From assembly GCA_030636465.1 (NCBI GenBank), contig DAOVWW010000058.1, positions 1 to 7,846 on the forward strand: a stretch of 7,846 nucleotides of DNA, in the 5' to 3' direction. The translations under genes were made by a program, and so were the position numbers. Below are positions 1 to 6,756 of this stretch, one piece after another. The notes under the pieces were generated by a model, which searched no databases, was not told where the DNA came from, and saw nothing but the letters and a program-made list of their open reading frames with translations. The stretch's first letter is position 1; the number at the start of each line of letters is the position of its first letter. Source of the stretch: Gammaproteobacteria bacterium (GTDB lineage: Bacteria > Pseudomonadota > Gammaproteobacteria > BMS3Bbin11).

Positions 1-48
1 ATTTTTAAAACTGATGATGAAAGCATAGTAACGATACCAGGGCTTTAA
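1..48 (+). CDS. 3' end of an upstream gene (probably DUF58 protein)
   Basis: Frame 1 is open from the first base to a TAA at 46-48 and encodes the tail IFKTDDESIVTIPGL; the other two forward frames are closed by early stops. The stop lies 8 nt before the next start codon, the spacing expected inside an operon. In gammaproteobacterial Bat operons the gene before DUF4381 is normally a DUF58 protein, itself preceded by the MoxR AAA+ ATPase. The DUF58 identity rests only on that gene order, because 15 codons are too few to recognise a family. Confidence 0.5.
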   Translation: MFKTDDESIVTIPGL

Positions 49-56
49 ACAAAATC

Positions 57-530
57 ATGAGCGCTGCCCTGCAAACCACTGTTATATTGCTGGATATCGA
101 GCCGCCGATGCTTCCTCCTGAAAGCAATATTTCAATTATTTTCGCTGCTTTGACACTGCTTCTTATATTGGTTATTTTTATTATTCTCTCTATTCGCCTG
201 TACATCAGCCCGCGCTCTAAAGCCAGGCGGCATATTAAGCGACTGGAAAAATATTTTACTAATCACATTCAGGAAAGGGATAGTAAAAAATATGCTGTAG
301 ATGTCAGAGAGACCAGTTATCAGCTCGCACATATCTTTGCCGCCGGAGTAGAATTGAATGGCGTTACTGCCTCAACACTCCTGCCCGTCGAATTAAATCG
401 TCATCGGGAACGCTGGCAGAACTATACCCGCGAACTGTCTTCGACTCGTTACGATAAACAGTATTCCCGGCAAGTCAGTCTGGATAAGCTGTTCATAGAT
501 TCCTTATTCTTCCTGAAGCACTGGCCATGA
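57..530 (+). CDS. DUF4381 domain-containing membrane protein
   Basis: A 157-residue protein of the DUF4381 family, which is found in MoxR/Bat operons and has no firmly established biochemical activity. The N-terminus carries the short acidic/proline segment typical of the family (LDIEPPMLPP, residues 11-21). A single membrane helix follows at about 27-49, then a strongly basic stretch (RLYISPRSKARRHIKRLEK, 47-65). The positive-inside rule therefore puts the N-terminus in the periplasm and the soluble domain (about 50-157) in the cytoplasm. ATG at 57 is the only usable start, because three consecutive TGA codons (12-20) close the frame upstream; the ribosome site before it is weak. The stop overlaps the next gene's start (ATGA), so it is probably translationally coupled to the BatA-like protein and may anchor or link the VWA proteins to the cytoplasmic MoxR/DUF58 partners. 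The family call is firm; the role is inferred from context. Confidence 0.85.
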   Translation: MSAALQTTVILLDIEPPMLPPESNISIIFAALTLLLILVIFIILSIRLYISPRSKARRHIKRLEKYFTNHIQERDSKKYAVDVRETSYQLAHIFAAGVELNGVTASTLLPVELNRHRERWQNYTRELSSTRYDKQYSRQVSLDKLFIDSLFFLKHWP

Positions 531-1579
531 TCGAGGAAAATATAAATTTCCTGTCTGCTGGTTTTCTATGGTTGCTGCCAGCAATTGTCTTGCTGGCTTT
601 AATATGGAAAAAGCTCTCACCAGAAGATCGTCATACCGGTCCGCAAGCTGGCGGCCTGATCTCCCCTACTTCAGACTTGCAGGTGCGTCATCCCCTGCTG
701 GAAAAGTTGATAAGGGCCCCATCAAGCAGCATTCCTCGAATAAGTTTGATCACGAACAGGCTAGATACTATTGTCATCATGCTGGTGTTGATCTGTCTGG
801 TGCTGGCACTTGCCGAGCCAGTTAAAACGGGCAGTAAAATACCTGATCCGCCTGATCAGCGAGACATCACATTTATAGTCGATGCCTCGGTCAGTATGTT
901 ACTAAGAGATTATATTCTCGATGGCCAGCGTATTGATCGCATGAGCTTTCTCAAGAGTTTTCTCGACCGTTTTGTACAGCAGCTAGATGGCGACAGAATA
1001 TCCGTTGTTGTATTTGGTGACTCAGCCTATACGATGCTGCCATTGACTGACGACCAGGCTCTGACCCGTCGTATGTTATCGCGTTTGAAGACAACTATGG
1101 CAGGCCGTTTCAATGCACTGGGCGAAGCGATTGCTCTCGCGGTTAAAGAATCCGGTAACTCGCCTGATCGCCGCAGGGTACTGGTTTTGTTCACCGACGC
1201 CGATGAGTCTACCGACAGCATCTCTCCCTATGCCGCTGCTGAGCTTGCCCTGGCAGCTGGCTTGCCGTTATATACGATTGCTATCGGTGCATCGACCTAT
1301 GATGCCGCTGAGGAAGAATTAGCCGGACTAATTTATCATCCGGCCAATATTGATTTACTCAAAAACCTCGCTGAAAAGACTGGTGCAAAGAGCTACCAGG
1401 CAGGTGATGAAAAGGCATTAGATGCAGCCATCGCTGACATTAACCAGCGTGAAAAATACAAAAAAGAAGTCACTCCCAGGTACTTCACCGTTCCTTTGTA
1501 TCCAGTGCCACTGATTGCCGGTCTGCTGTTGTTAAGCCTGTATCAGTTTTTCCGGCTAGGCTGGAGTATGCGACATTGA
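527..1579 (+). CDS. batA: BatA-like VWA domain membrane protein
   Basis: A 350-residue protein with BatA architecture: membrane helices at about 10-27 and 82-97, a von Willebrand A domain at about 112-300, and a C-terminal helix at about 322-342. The basic loop between helices 1 and 2 and the basic tail (FFRLGWSMRH) place the VWA domain in the periplasm. The metal-ion-dependent adhesion site (MIDAS) is visible but atypical. DxSxS is present as DASVS (119-123) and the distal Asp is D224. The usual threonine position aligns with N196 (FNALGEAI where the family has GTAIG-type sequence), and TDG is replaced by TDA (223-225). Mg2+-dependent ligand binding may therefore be weakened or altered. The ATG start overlaps the previous gene's TGA by 4 nt, which fixes it. 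Bat proteins have been linked to aerotolerance or envelope stress in Bacteroides and Leptospira; the function here is not shown by sequence. The batA symbol is used by architecture and position. Confidence 0.87.
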   Translation: MIEENINFLSAGFLWLLPAIVLLALIWKKLSPEDRHTGPQAGGLISPTSDLQVRHPLLEKLIRAPSSSIPRISLITNRLDTIVIMLVLICLVLALAEPVKTGSKIPDPPDQRDITFIVDASVSMLLRDYILDGQRIDRMSFLKSFLDRFVQQLDGDRISVVVFGDSAYTMLPLTDDQALTRRMLSRLKTTMAGRFNALGEAIALAVKESGNSPDRRRVLVLFTDADESTDSISPYAAAELALAAGLPLYTIAIGASTYDAAEEELAGLIYHPANIDLLKNLAEKTGAKSYQAGDEKALDAAIADINQREKYKKEVTPRYFTVPLYPVPLIAGLLLLSLYQFFRLGWSMRH

Positions 1580-1606
1580 TGTTTAGCCGAATAATCGACC
1601 GATACG

Positions 1607-3535
1607 ATGCAAATGATTGAAGGCAGCTGGCTATCTGATTTCTGGCTCCAGTCAATATACTGGCGAGAGCCCTTATGGCTGCTACTGGCTCTACAGCCGG
1701 TTATCCTGCTGTTGATACAAAAGCTTTCACATAAAGGAAAACTATCACTCTACGCTGATGCTGATCTGCAACCCTGGGTAAGCTGGAAGCCTGCGCATAA
1801 ACGATGGTCATGGGTGTCTTCTTTCGGTTCACGCCAGGCCATATACATCAGCGCATGGCTGTTACTGTCCATATCATTAGCAGGCCCGCGTTTATTGCTT
1901 GAGCAACCAGCAGGGGCAGGCCAGGCTGAAATGAACATCATGCTGGTAGTAGATGTTTCACGTTCAATGCATACCCAGGATATTGAGCCTGATCGTCTGC
2001 GCCGTGTGCAGATAGAAATCAATGAACTGCTGCAACGTGCTGCGAATAATCGCTTTGGACTTATCATCTATACCGCCAGAGCGCATTTATTCGTCCCGTT
2101 CACAGATGATCTGAACGCCCTGAAATATTATCTGACACTAATGGATAGAATTCCCCTGCCCACCTCGGGCAGTACGCCATCAGCTGCTTTGGAATTAGCC
2201 AGGAAAGAAATTGATGATGCCAGCTATGAGAGAAAATCTGCCATTTTGTGGTTCACAGATGGTGATTTCGACAATAAATCTGCTGCTAAAAATGAGCTTC
2301 AGGAAACGGTAAACAAGCTTTCCAAATCAACAGTAGCGCTCTACATTCTTGGTGTAGGTAGTCCTGAAGGTGATGCGATACCGCTGGCAGAAGGTGGATG
2401 GTTGCAGTATCAGGGAAGACCTGTAATCTCACGCATGAATGAAAAGTTTCTTACTGCTCTTGCCAGTACTGCTAATGGAAAATTCATCATCGCCCAAAAC
2501 GATGACAGTGACTGGCTGAGTCTTTATAACCAGGGTATGGCTGCAAAACCAACCATTGCAAACCGCGACTACAATGAAAACGAAGTAATCTGGCATGAAC
2601 TTTATCAATGGACCCTGTTGCCTGCCATGATATTACTGTTCGCCAGCCTGATGCCCTACCGTCTCTCTAGCATCAGAATTGGCAAAAAAATTCTCCATAC
2701 AAGTTTCCTGTTACTGATTATGTCTTTACCCCTTCAGCCTTCTAATCAGGCCCAGGCAACAGAAGGAAAAACCGTCAAAGCAACTGTGACCGAACAGCAG
2801 GCCTACAATTATTTTATTGCGGAAAAATATGCCCTGGCAGCTAAGCTCTATCATTTACTTCCCGGATACAATGGCCGTCTGGGTGAAGCAAACAGTTACT
2901 ACAGGCTGGAGCAATACGCCCAGGCAATCACCCAGCTTAACCAGGCAGTAATGCTTGCACAATCTGATCAAACACGTGGTATTGCTATTTACAACCTGGC
3001 TAATTCTACTTTCCAAACGGGTGACTATGAAGCTGCAGCAACGTTGTTTCGTGACGCCCTGCACTACCGGCCAGGGCATGAGGCAACGGAAATTAACCTG
3101 GCCCTCAGTAATTCCCTGCAGCAACTGGTCAACGAGCAATTGCTGTCAGGAATGGCAAACCGCATGGGTTCAGGTCCACAATCTGTCCGCGCTCAACAGG
3201 GCCTGGATATCAATGACAGTGGCGCCATGTCCTTCGATAACGAAGAAGAAAGAAAAAATGCTGAGATCTCTCTGCCTGAAATACCTGCTGAAGAGCTTGA
3301 AATTTTTCTCGCACGCGGCCTGGCACATGTGCAACTAGCAAATAACAAGCAGGCAGTTTCAACCCGCATTCAAGAACAAAAGCAGTCGCAACAGGACATT
3401 ACTGCCGCCAGTTTACGCATGAGAGAACTGGAAGATAATCAGTCTGTACTGTGGAAACGCCTGTTTGAAATGGAAGAAGGTTTCGCTGCTACTCTTGAGA
3501 AAGCAGAGCCAGTACCAGGAGTACTACCCTGGTGA
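1607..3535 (+). CDS. batB: BatB-BatC fusion: VWA domain plus TPR membrane protein
   Basis: A 642-residue two-part protein. The BatB half has helices at about 22-38 and 78-93, a VWA domain at about 108-310 with a good MIDAS (DVSRS 116-120, S189/T190 in GSTPSAAL, TDGD 217-220), and a helix at about 333-350. A second hydrophobic segment (about 362-378) follows a basic turn with R352, R357, K360 and K361, and ends in an AQA-like cleavage motif near 382-384, so it resembles a signal peptide. The BatC half then has TPR repeats at about 396-500 (motifs around NYFIAEKYALAAKLY, NSYYRLEQYAQAITQL and LANSTFQTGDYEAAATLF). The low-complexity acidic C-terminus ends in GVLPW. Charge distribution puts both VWA and TPR parts in the periplasm. 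ATG 1607 is chosen; ATG 1613 is two codons later, and an in-frame TAA at 1592-1594 excludes anything longer. It probably pairs with the BatA-like protein; TPRs would supply a protein-binding surface. Confidence 0.88.
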   Translation: MQMIEGSWLSDFWLQSIYWREPLWLLLALQPVILLLIQKLSHKGKLSLYADADLQPWVSWKPAHKRWSWVSSFGSRQAIYISAWLLLSISLAGPRLLLEQPAGAGQAEMNIMLVVDVSRSMHTQDIEPDRLRRVQIEINELLQRAANNRFGLIIYTARAHLFVPFTDDLNALKYYLTLMDRIPLPTSGSTPSAALELARKEIDDASYERKSAILWFTDGDFDNKSAAKNELQETVNKLSKSTVALYILGVGSPEGDAIPLAEGGWLQYQGRPVISRMNEKFLTALASTANGKFIIAQNDDSDWLSLYNQGMAAKPTIANRDYNENEVIWHELYQWTLLPAMILLFASLMPYRLSSIRIGKKILHTSFLLLIMSLPLQPSNQAQATEGKTVKATVTEQQAYNYFIAEKYALAAKLYHLLPGYNGRLGEANSYYRLEQYAQAITQLNQAVMLAQSDQTRGIAIYNLANSTFQTGDYEAAATLFRDALHYRPGHEATEINLALSNSLQQLVNEQLLSGMANRMGSGPQSVRAQQGLDINDSGAMSFDNEEERKNAEISLPEIPAEELEIFLARGLAHVQLANNKQAVSTRIQEQKQSQQDITAASLRMRELEDNQSVLWKRLFEMEEGFAATLEKAEPVPGVLPW

Positions 3536-5058
3536 AACCAATGCCACGTGCAACATCTCCCTTAATAGCATTGTTTGTCCTATTACTCAGCTGGTCAGCA
3601 AACGCCCTGGCAGAGCCATCGCTGCAGGTACAATTAAAAAAAACCAGTGGCGAGCTTGGCAGACCTGTTTATCTGAAAATCATTGGCCAGGGATTAAAAA
3701 CTGACCTGTCTTTACTTTCTTTGCAATCACTAAACAAACAGTTTGTCCTCGACACCAAGGACCTGGATACTGAGATGCTAGTCGATAACAAGGCAAAGAA
3801 CAGCATCCATGGAGTACAGAAAGCCACTCCTGTCCGACGACAAACATTAAGCCTGAAACTCTACCCACGCCAGACCGGTGAGCTCCTGATCGCCCCCTTA
3901 AGCATTGATAAAATTAGTAGTCATGAACACAAAATAGTCATCAGTGATGCCCATACACGTGGTGAGGAAATCTCGTTCGACTGGAGACTGTCACCTTCTG
4001 AGGTCTGGCAACGCGAACAGATAATTGTATCTCTAACAGTTACTACGCCTGAACAATATGCGATCATCAAACTGGATAAGCAATCTATAAATGGTTTTGA
4101 AATTACCCCGCTACCGGTAGATCGCCGGTGGCAAGAAAACAGCCATGGGGGTAAATCAGTAATCCGGGCAGGCTGGTCATTATTACCATTGAAAACAGGC
4201 AGGACTATACTCGATTTACCCGCAATTCAATATCATCTAAACGGGGTCATTAGAAGAGTCTTCTACCTGCCGGAAATAAATCTGAACATTCGCCCTCTGC
4301 CATCATACCTGCCACCAACCATAGCGGTAGGCAAAATTAGTGTTGAATCATCAGTCGAACCAGCAGGCAGGTTGAAAAAAGATGAACTCGCCTACTGGAA
4401 TGTTTCTATTGCAAGTAAATCGCTTACCCCTTACTGGCTGCCACCGGTATTAAGACAGATAAAATCCAGTAACAATATTCAATTCTTCCCTGCTGCCAGT
4501 AAACGCAGCATGCAGCCAGACAGTAAAGGACCCAATGCCATAGTTACTCATTCCATTCCCTTCAAGCCTTTGAATAATGGACTGACAGAATTACCTGAAA
4601 TATCTATACAGTATTTTAACCCGGAGGCTGGCAGACTGGAGTCTGTAGCTCATCAGGCTGAGAAACCCATCACTACAGGGAGAGGGATACGTATACTGCT
4701 AATACTGGGACTACTGCTGCTACTGATTTATATGTGGAAGGTTCTTTATCGATATATTCACAGGCGAATTCAATACAAGCTTCAGCGCAAGCATGCCCTG
4801 ATGCGGATACAGCTAGCAGAAACAAAAGAAGATGTACTAACCGGCCTAAGGTTAGCAGGAAAAGCCGAAGGGTGGCCTGAAAATATAAGTTTATCGTACT
4901 GGCTGAAACGCTGGCAAGCTAAGTACAGGACAGGGGCACAACTGGAGAAGAGTATTCAGTTGCTGTCGGGTTACTACTATGGTCGATTAGATGAAAATAA
5001 GCTGAAGAGTATAACGCCCATTCTCATAGATGAGCTAAAAACACCAGGCAGGTGCTAG
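3532..5058 (+). CDS. batD: BatD family protein
   Basis: A 508-residue protein with the layout of BatD. It has a signal peptide (hydrophobic core about 10-22, probable cleavage after ANALA, residue 27), a large beta-rich periplasmic region (about 28-385), one membrane helix (about 386-404) and a basic cytoplasmic tail (RYIHRRIQYKLQRK at 407-420, continuing to 508). The tail is predicted helical. BatD is the large periplasmic member of the Bat operon and is thought to work with the VWA proteins; its molecular activity is unknown. The start is GTG at 3532, overlapping the previous TGA in GTGA, which argues for translational coupling. ATG at 3541 would remove only three residues and keep the signal peptide, so it remains an alternative. 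It is the last gene of the + strand operon; the next genes converge on it. Confidence 0.87.
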   Translation: MKPMPRATSPLIALFVLLLSWSANALAEPSLQVQLKKTSGELGRPVYLKIIGQGLKTDLSLLSLQSLNKQFVLDTKDLDTEMLVDNKAKNSIHGVQKATPVRRQTLSLKLYPRQTGELLIAPLSIDKISSHEHKIVISDAHTRGEEISFDWRLSPSEVWQREQIIVSLTVTTPEQYAIIKLDKQSINGFEITPLPVDRRWQENSHGGKSVIRAGWSLLPLKTGRTILDLPAIQYHLNGVIRRVFYLPEINLNIRPLPSYLPPTIAVGKISVESSVEPAGRLKKDELAYWNVSIASKSLTPYWLPPVLRQIKSSNNIQFFPAASKRSMQPDSKGPNAIVTHSIPFKPLNNGLTELPEISIQYFNPEAGRLESVAHQAEKPITTGRGIRILLILGLLLLLIYMWKVLYRYIHRRIQYKLQRKHALMRIQLAETKEDVLTGLRLAGKAEGWPENISLSYWLKRWQAKYRTGAQLEKSIQLLSGYYYGRLDENKLKSITPILIDELKTPGRC

Positions 5059-5131
5059 CAAAAGGTGTTGCGTGTGATCAGGTTCCCAGATTACGGAAGA
5101 TACCCTTTCCAGAATCAGGACACTTTGTACA

Positions 5132-5167
5132 CTGCCAGAGCTAAATCAGTTACTGAAGCTCTGACAG
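5132..5167. terminator. hairpin between convergent genes, possible terminator
   Basis: Inverted repeat: CTGCCAGAGCT (5132-5142) pairs with AGCTCTGACAG (5157-5167), ten base pairs with one C-A mismatch. An inner TCA/TGA stem lies within the loop. It sits in the 130-nt gap where batD (+) and the first DUF2892 gene (-) converge, a natural place for a two-way terminator. Neither strand has a U-tract directly after the stem, so it is not a canonical intrinsic terminator. The rest of this gap shows nothing else recognisable. Confidence 0.35.
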
Positions 5168-5188
5168 ATAAAGTCTATAGCGTACTGA

Positions 5189-5377
5189 CTATTTTTCTGT
5201 GCTGCAGGTACTCAGACCTAACAATGCATAAGGCGGGCACCAGCCAATAGCGGCTGTTCCCAGAAATACCAGTCCGATGGCACCCCACCAGCTTTGAAAA
5301 TAAAAACCGGCACCCAGTGCCACGAGACCAGCTACGGCACGAACAGTCCTATCTATATTACCAACATTCTTTTTCAT
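5189..5377 (-). CDS. DUF2892 domain-containing small membrane protein (copy 1)
   Basis: A 62-residue protein matching the DUF2892 family (the two-helix membrane domain also found at the C-terminus of the rhodanese YgaP). Family marks are an N-terminal NxGxxDRxxRA segment (4-14), a first helix of about 15-27, a SWWG turn (29-32), a second helix of about 33-46, and WCPPYALLGLSTC with cysteines C47 and C58. The start is ATG at 5375-5377, with GAGG (5386-5389, - strand) 8 nt upstream. It lies next to a close paralogue in the same orientation, 109 nt away. Stand-alone DUF2892 proteins have no proven function; the cysteines and the YgaP link suggest membrane thiol or sulfur chemistry, which is inference. 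A dyad 59 nt before the start may control it. Confidence 0.85.
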   Translation of the reverse strand: MKKNVGNIDRTVRAVAGLVALGAGFYFQSWWGAIGLVFLGTAAIGWCPPYALLGLSTCSTEK

Positions 5378-5436
5378 TTTATTAACCTCATAGAAGTACG
5401 AGGCTGGCAGTATGCAGTGTCATAGAATACGTTTCA

Positions 5437-5452
5437 GTGACAAAGTTACATA
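5437..5452 (-). promoter_or_regulatory. conserved dyad upstream of DUF2892 copy 1
   Basis: Reads GTGACAAAGTTACATA on the + strand, an imperfect dyad (GTGAC / GTTAC) 59 nt before the copy 1 start. The matching element lies at the same distance before copy 2. A weak -10-like hexamer CATACT (- strand, 5409-5414) lies about 31 nt downstream of the dyad centre, the spacing of a class II activator site near -41. An operator or activator site is inferred; the regulator is unknown. Confidence 0.45.
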
Positions 5453-5486
5453 AAGATAGCTTGACTATGAGTAGCATAAACTAAAA

Positions 5487-5678
5487 TTAGCTATTTTCCA
5501 GTGTACGGGTATTGAGGCCGAATAGTGCATAAGGCGGACACCAGTTAAACATAGACGTTGCCAGGATATAAATTCCTGCCACACCCCACCAGCTGTGAAA
5601 ATAGAAACCGGCTCCCATAACAATAAAACCTACTATGGCTCGAATCGCTCTGTCTGTATCACCCATATTATTTTCCAT
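5487..5678 (-). CDS. DUF2892 domain-containing small membrane protein (copy 2)
   Basis: A 63-residue paralogue of the neighbouring small gene. Ungapped alignment gives 32 identities in 62 positions, concentrated in DR..RA (9-14), GAGFYF (22-27), SWWG (29-32) and WCPPYAL (46-52). Two membrane helices are expected, at about 15-27 and 33-46. The first conserved cysteine (C47) is kept, but the second, C58 in copy 1, is Arg here, so this copy cannot form the same cysteine pair. The start is ATG at 5676-5678, preceded by GAGGAA (5685-5690, - strand) with a 6-nt spacer, a strong ribosome site. It lies upstream of copy 1 in transcription order, so a read-through transcript could cover both. However, each copy also has its own conserved upstream element, which suggests independent promoters. 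Confidence 0.85.
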   Translation of the reverse strand: MENNMGDTDRAIRAIVGFIVMGAGFYFHSWWGVAGIYILATSMFNWCPPYALFGLNTRTLENS

Positions 5679-5736
5679 CTGTATTTCCTCGTCGTAAAAT
5701 AATGGTGATAGTTTGCAGTAATTCGATTCAGGAGTC

Positions 5737-5753
5737 TGTGACTATGTCACATA
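5737..5753 (-). promoter_or_regulatory. perfect dyad upstream of DUF2892 copy 2
   Basis: TGTGACTATGTCACA (5737-5751) is a perfect palindrome with 6-bp arms and a 3-bp centre; the shared element continues to 5753. The half-sites TGTGA and TCACA resemble the Crp family, but they are separated by 5 bp, not the 6 of a standard Crp site, so that assignment is doubtful. The 59-nt distance to the start codon matches copy 1 exactly. The equivalent -10 region (CAAACT, - strand 5710-5715) is weak. Confidence 0.5.
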
Positions 5754-5800
5754 TATTAGAATTTTCTTATATACCAGGGCTCTGATATTTTTATAAAGTA

Positions 5801-5806
5801 ATTATA
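5801..5806 (-). promoter_or_regulatory. isolated TATAAT -10-like hexamer
   Basis: The - strand reads TATAAT here, a perfect sigma-70 -10 match. The best -35 candidate, GCCACA at 5825-5830 with an 18-bp spacer, matches only three of six positions. If used, transcription would start about 115 nt before DUF2892 copy 2, and the perfect dyad would then lie in the leader as a repressor-type operator. The region is A+T rich, so chance occurrence is likely. Confidence 0.2.
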
Positions 5807-5925
5807 GACGGCTCTTACATAACATGTGGCCTTTTCCTTTATGTTTTGCTTTTCCCGTTGCTGTTCGTGTTCGATAAAACATAGTTCATTTCTTCATCGA
5901 TTTCCTTTTTATGAATAGAGCTACC

Positions 5926-6714
5926 CTAATGCTTTAAATCCTGATGCTGAGGATCCTGGCGGTAATATTTTCTTAACTCTCTATATACAGCGGGATAGTG
6001 ACGCTGCAGGTGCTGTGGCGACATGAAGAAATATTCTGAAACTACAGCAAAAAATTCTGCCGGACTTTGCGCAGCATAAGGGTCAATTGAAATATGATGA
6101 CCATATTCCAGTTCTCTTATTAAGCGCTTATAAGCGCAGCTGAAATTCTGTGTCCAGTCTTCTCTCAGCATGTCCTGGTTGAGTACCGGCATACCATTTG
6201 CCACACCATTCAACATATCAAGCTTATGGGCGAACTCATGCAGTACTACATTTGATCCTGTATCCCGGGAATGGTACTTGGCAGGGTCGGCATCAGCCCA
6301 GGACAGGATTACCGGCCCACGGCCCCATGCTTCACCTGCAAGTGTTCTTTCTGAGCTGTGCATAACACCAGCATCATCAATTTGTTTATAATCAACGATG
6401 AAGGCATCCGGATAAATAATAATCTCGTGCCAGCCATCAAAATCACTAAGGTTTCTGTTAAGTACCAGCAGGCAGGCCTGTGCTGCTATCTGTACCTTCA
6501 TTTTTTCAGACAAGACCAGGCCGGAAACAGGAGTAAACTGTTTTTCACGCAAGAACAGGCCGGATAACTTGCGTAAACGCGTTAGCTGGGTTGTGTTAAG
6601 ACGCTTTAATACTACGAGTTCAGTTAAGCTCTCCTGCCAGAGCTCAAATGGGATCTTCGCCTTGCGCAGTACAGTAGACAGATACCAGCGCCTTATCCCG
6701 GTAAAAATGCTCAA
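5926..6714 (-). CDS. mtfA: MtfA-type zinc-dependent peptidase (M90 family)
   Basis: A 262-residue cytoplasmic protein close in length to E. coli MtfA (about 265). The zinc site is clear: HEFAHKLD with H159, E160 and H163 (HExxH), followed by the conserved SPAEFFAVVSEYFF segment (217-230), whose E220 probably supplies the third zinc ligand. Other family marks are SEKMKVQIAAQACLLVL (69-85) and the GEAWGRGPVILSW segment (127-139). In E. coli MtfA binds the glucose repressor Mlc (DgsA) and relieves repression of the glucose phosphotransferase gene; it has aminopeptidase-like activity. No sugar transport gene is present here, so the substrate may differ. The ATG start is first in frame after a TGA five codons upstream, but has no strong ribosome site. 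It follows dsbC by 42 nt on the same strand, so co-transcription is likely. After the TAG stop the same frame stays open for 28 codons. Confidence 0.9.
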   Translation of the reverse strand: MSIFTGIRRWYLSTVLRKAKIPFELWQESLTELVVLKRLNTTQLTRLRKLSGLFLREKQFTPVSGLVLSEKMKVQIAAQACLLVLNRNLSDFDGWHEIIIYPDAFIVDYKQIDDAGVMHSSERTLAGEAWGRGPVILSWADADPAKYHSRDTGSNVVLHEFAHKLDMLNGVANGMPVLNQDMLREDWTQNFSCAYKRLIRELEYGHHISIDPYAAQSPAEFFAVVSEYFFMSPQHLQRHYPAVYRELRKYYRQDPQHQDLKH

Positions 6715-6756
6715 TGGTCAGAATACTTCAGATTAACTGGCTGTGATTATTACTAC

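Larger units (their letters stand above)
5189..5753 (-). repeat. tandem gene duplication including upstream DNA
   Basis: The two DUF2892 genes and about 75 nt before each align at a constant offset of 301 bp without gaps. Besides the coding similarity, three upstream blocks are shared at identical distances: the CCTC complement of the Shine-Dalgarno core (5386-5389 and 5687-5690), AGT[A/T]TGCAGT (5409-5418 and 5710-5719), and TC[A/T]GTGAC-N3-GT[T/C]ACATA (5434-5452 and 5735-5753). The DNA between the blocks has diverged, so the duplication is old and the blocks look selected. No similarity is evident beyond the dyad. Confidence 0.7.

Noticed and set aside
1750..2067. A 105-codon - strand frame inside the BatB-like gene
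   Set aside because: It is an antisense shadow within a conserved VWA coding region, with unlikely composition (rich in Arg and Ser) and no family resemblance.
2855..3338. Overlapping frames on both strands in the TPR region (94 and 127 codons)
   Set aside because: They lie wholly inside the TPR-coding region of the VWA/TPR gene, are Cys- and Trp-rich in the manner of out-of-frame translations, and show no domain.
5065..5250. A 61-codon + strand frame after batD starting at TTG
   Set aside because: No ribosome site, no recognisable domain, it spans the hairpin and overlaps the 3' end of the well-supported DUF2892 gene on the other strand.
5737..5751. Crp binding site
   Set aside because: Half-sites TGTGA and TCACA are present, but the spacer is 5 bp, not 6, and copy 1 matches only partly; kept as a dyad of unknown regulator.
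5839..5889. Separate mini-gene of 16 codons starting at ATG 5887-5889 (- strand)
   Set aside because: Too short to judge and in the same frame as the continuation after mtfA; better treated as the post-stop extension or chance.
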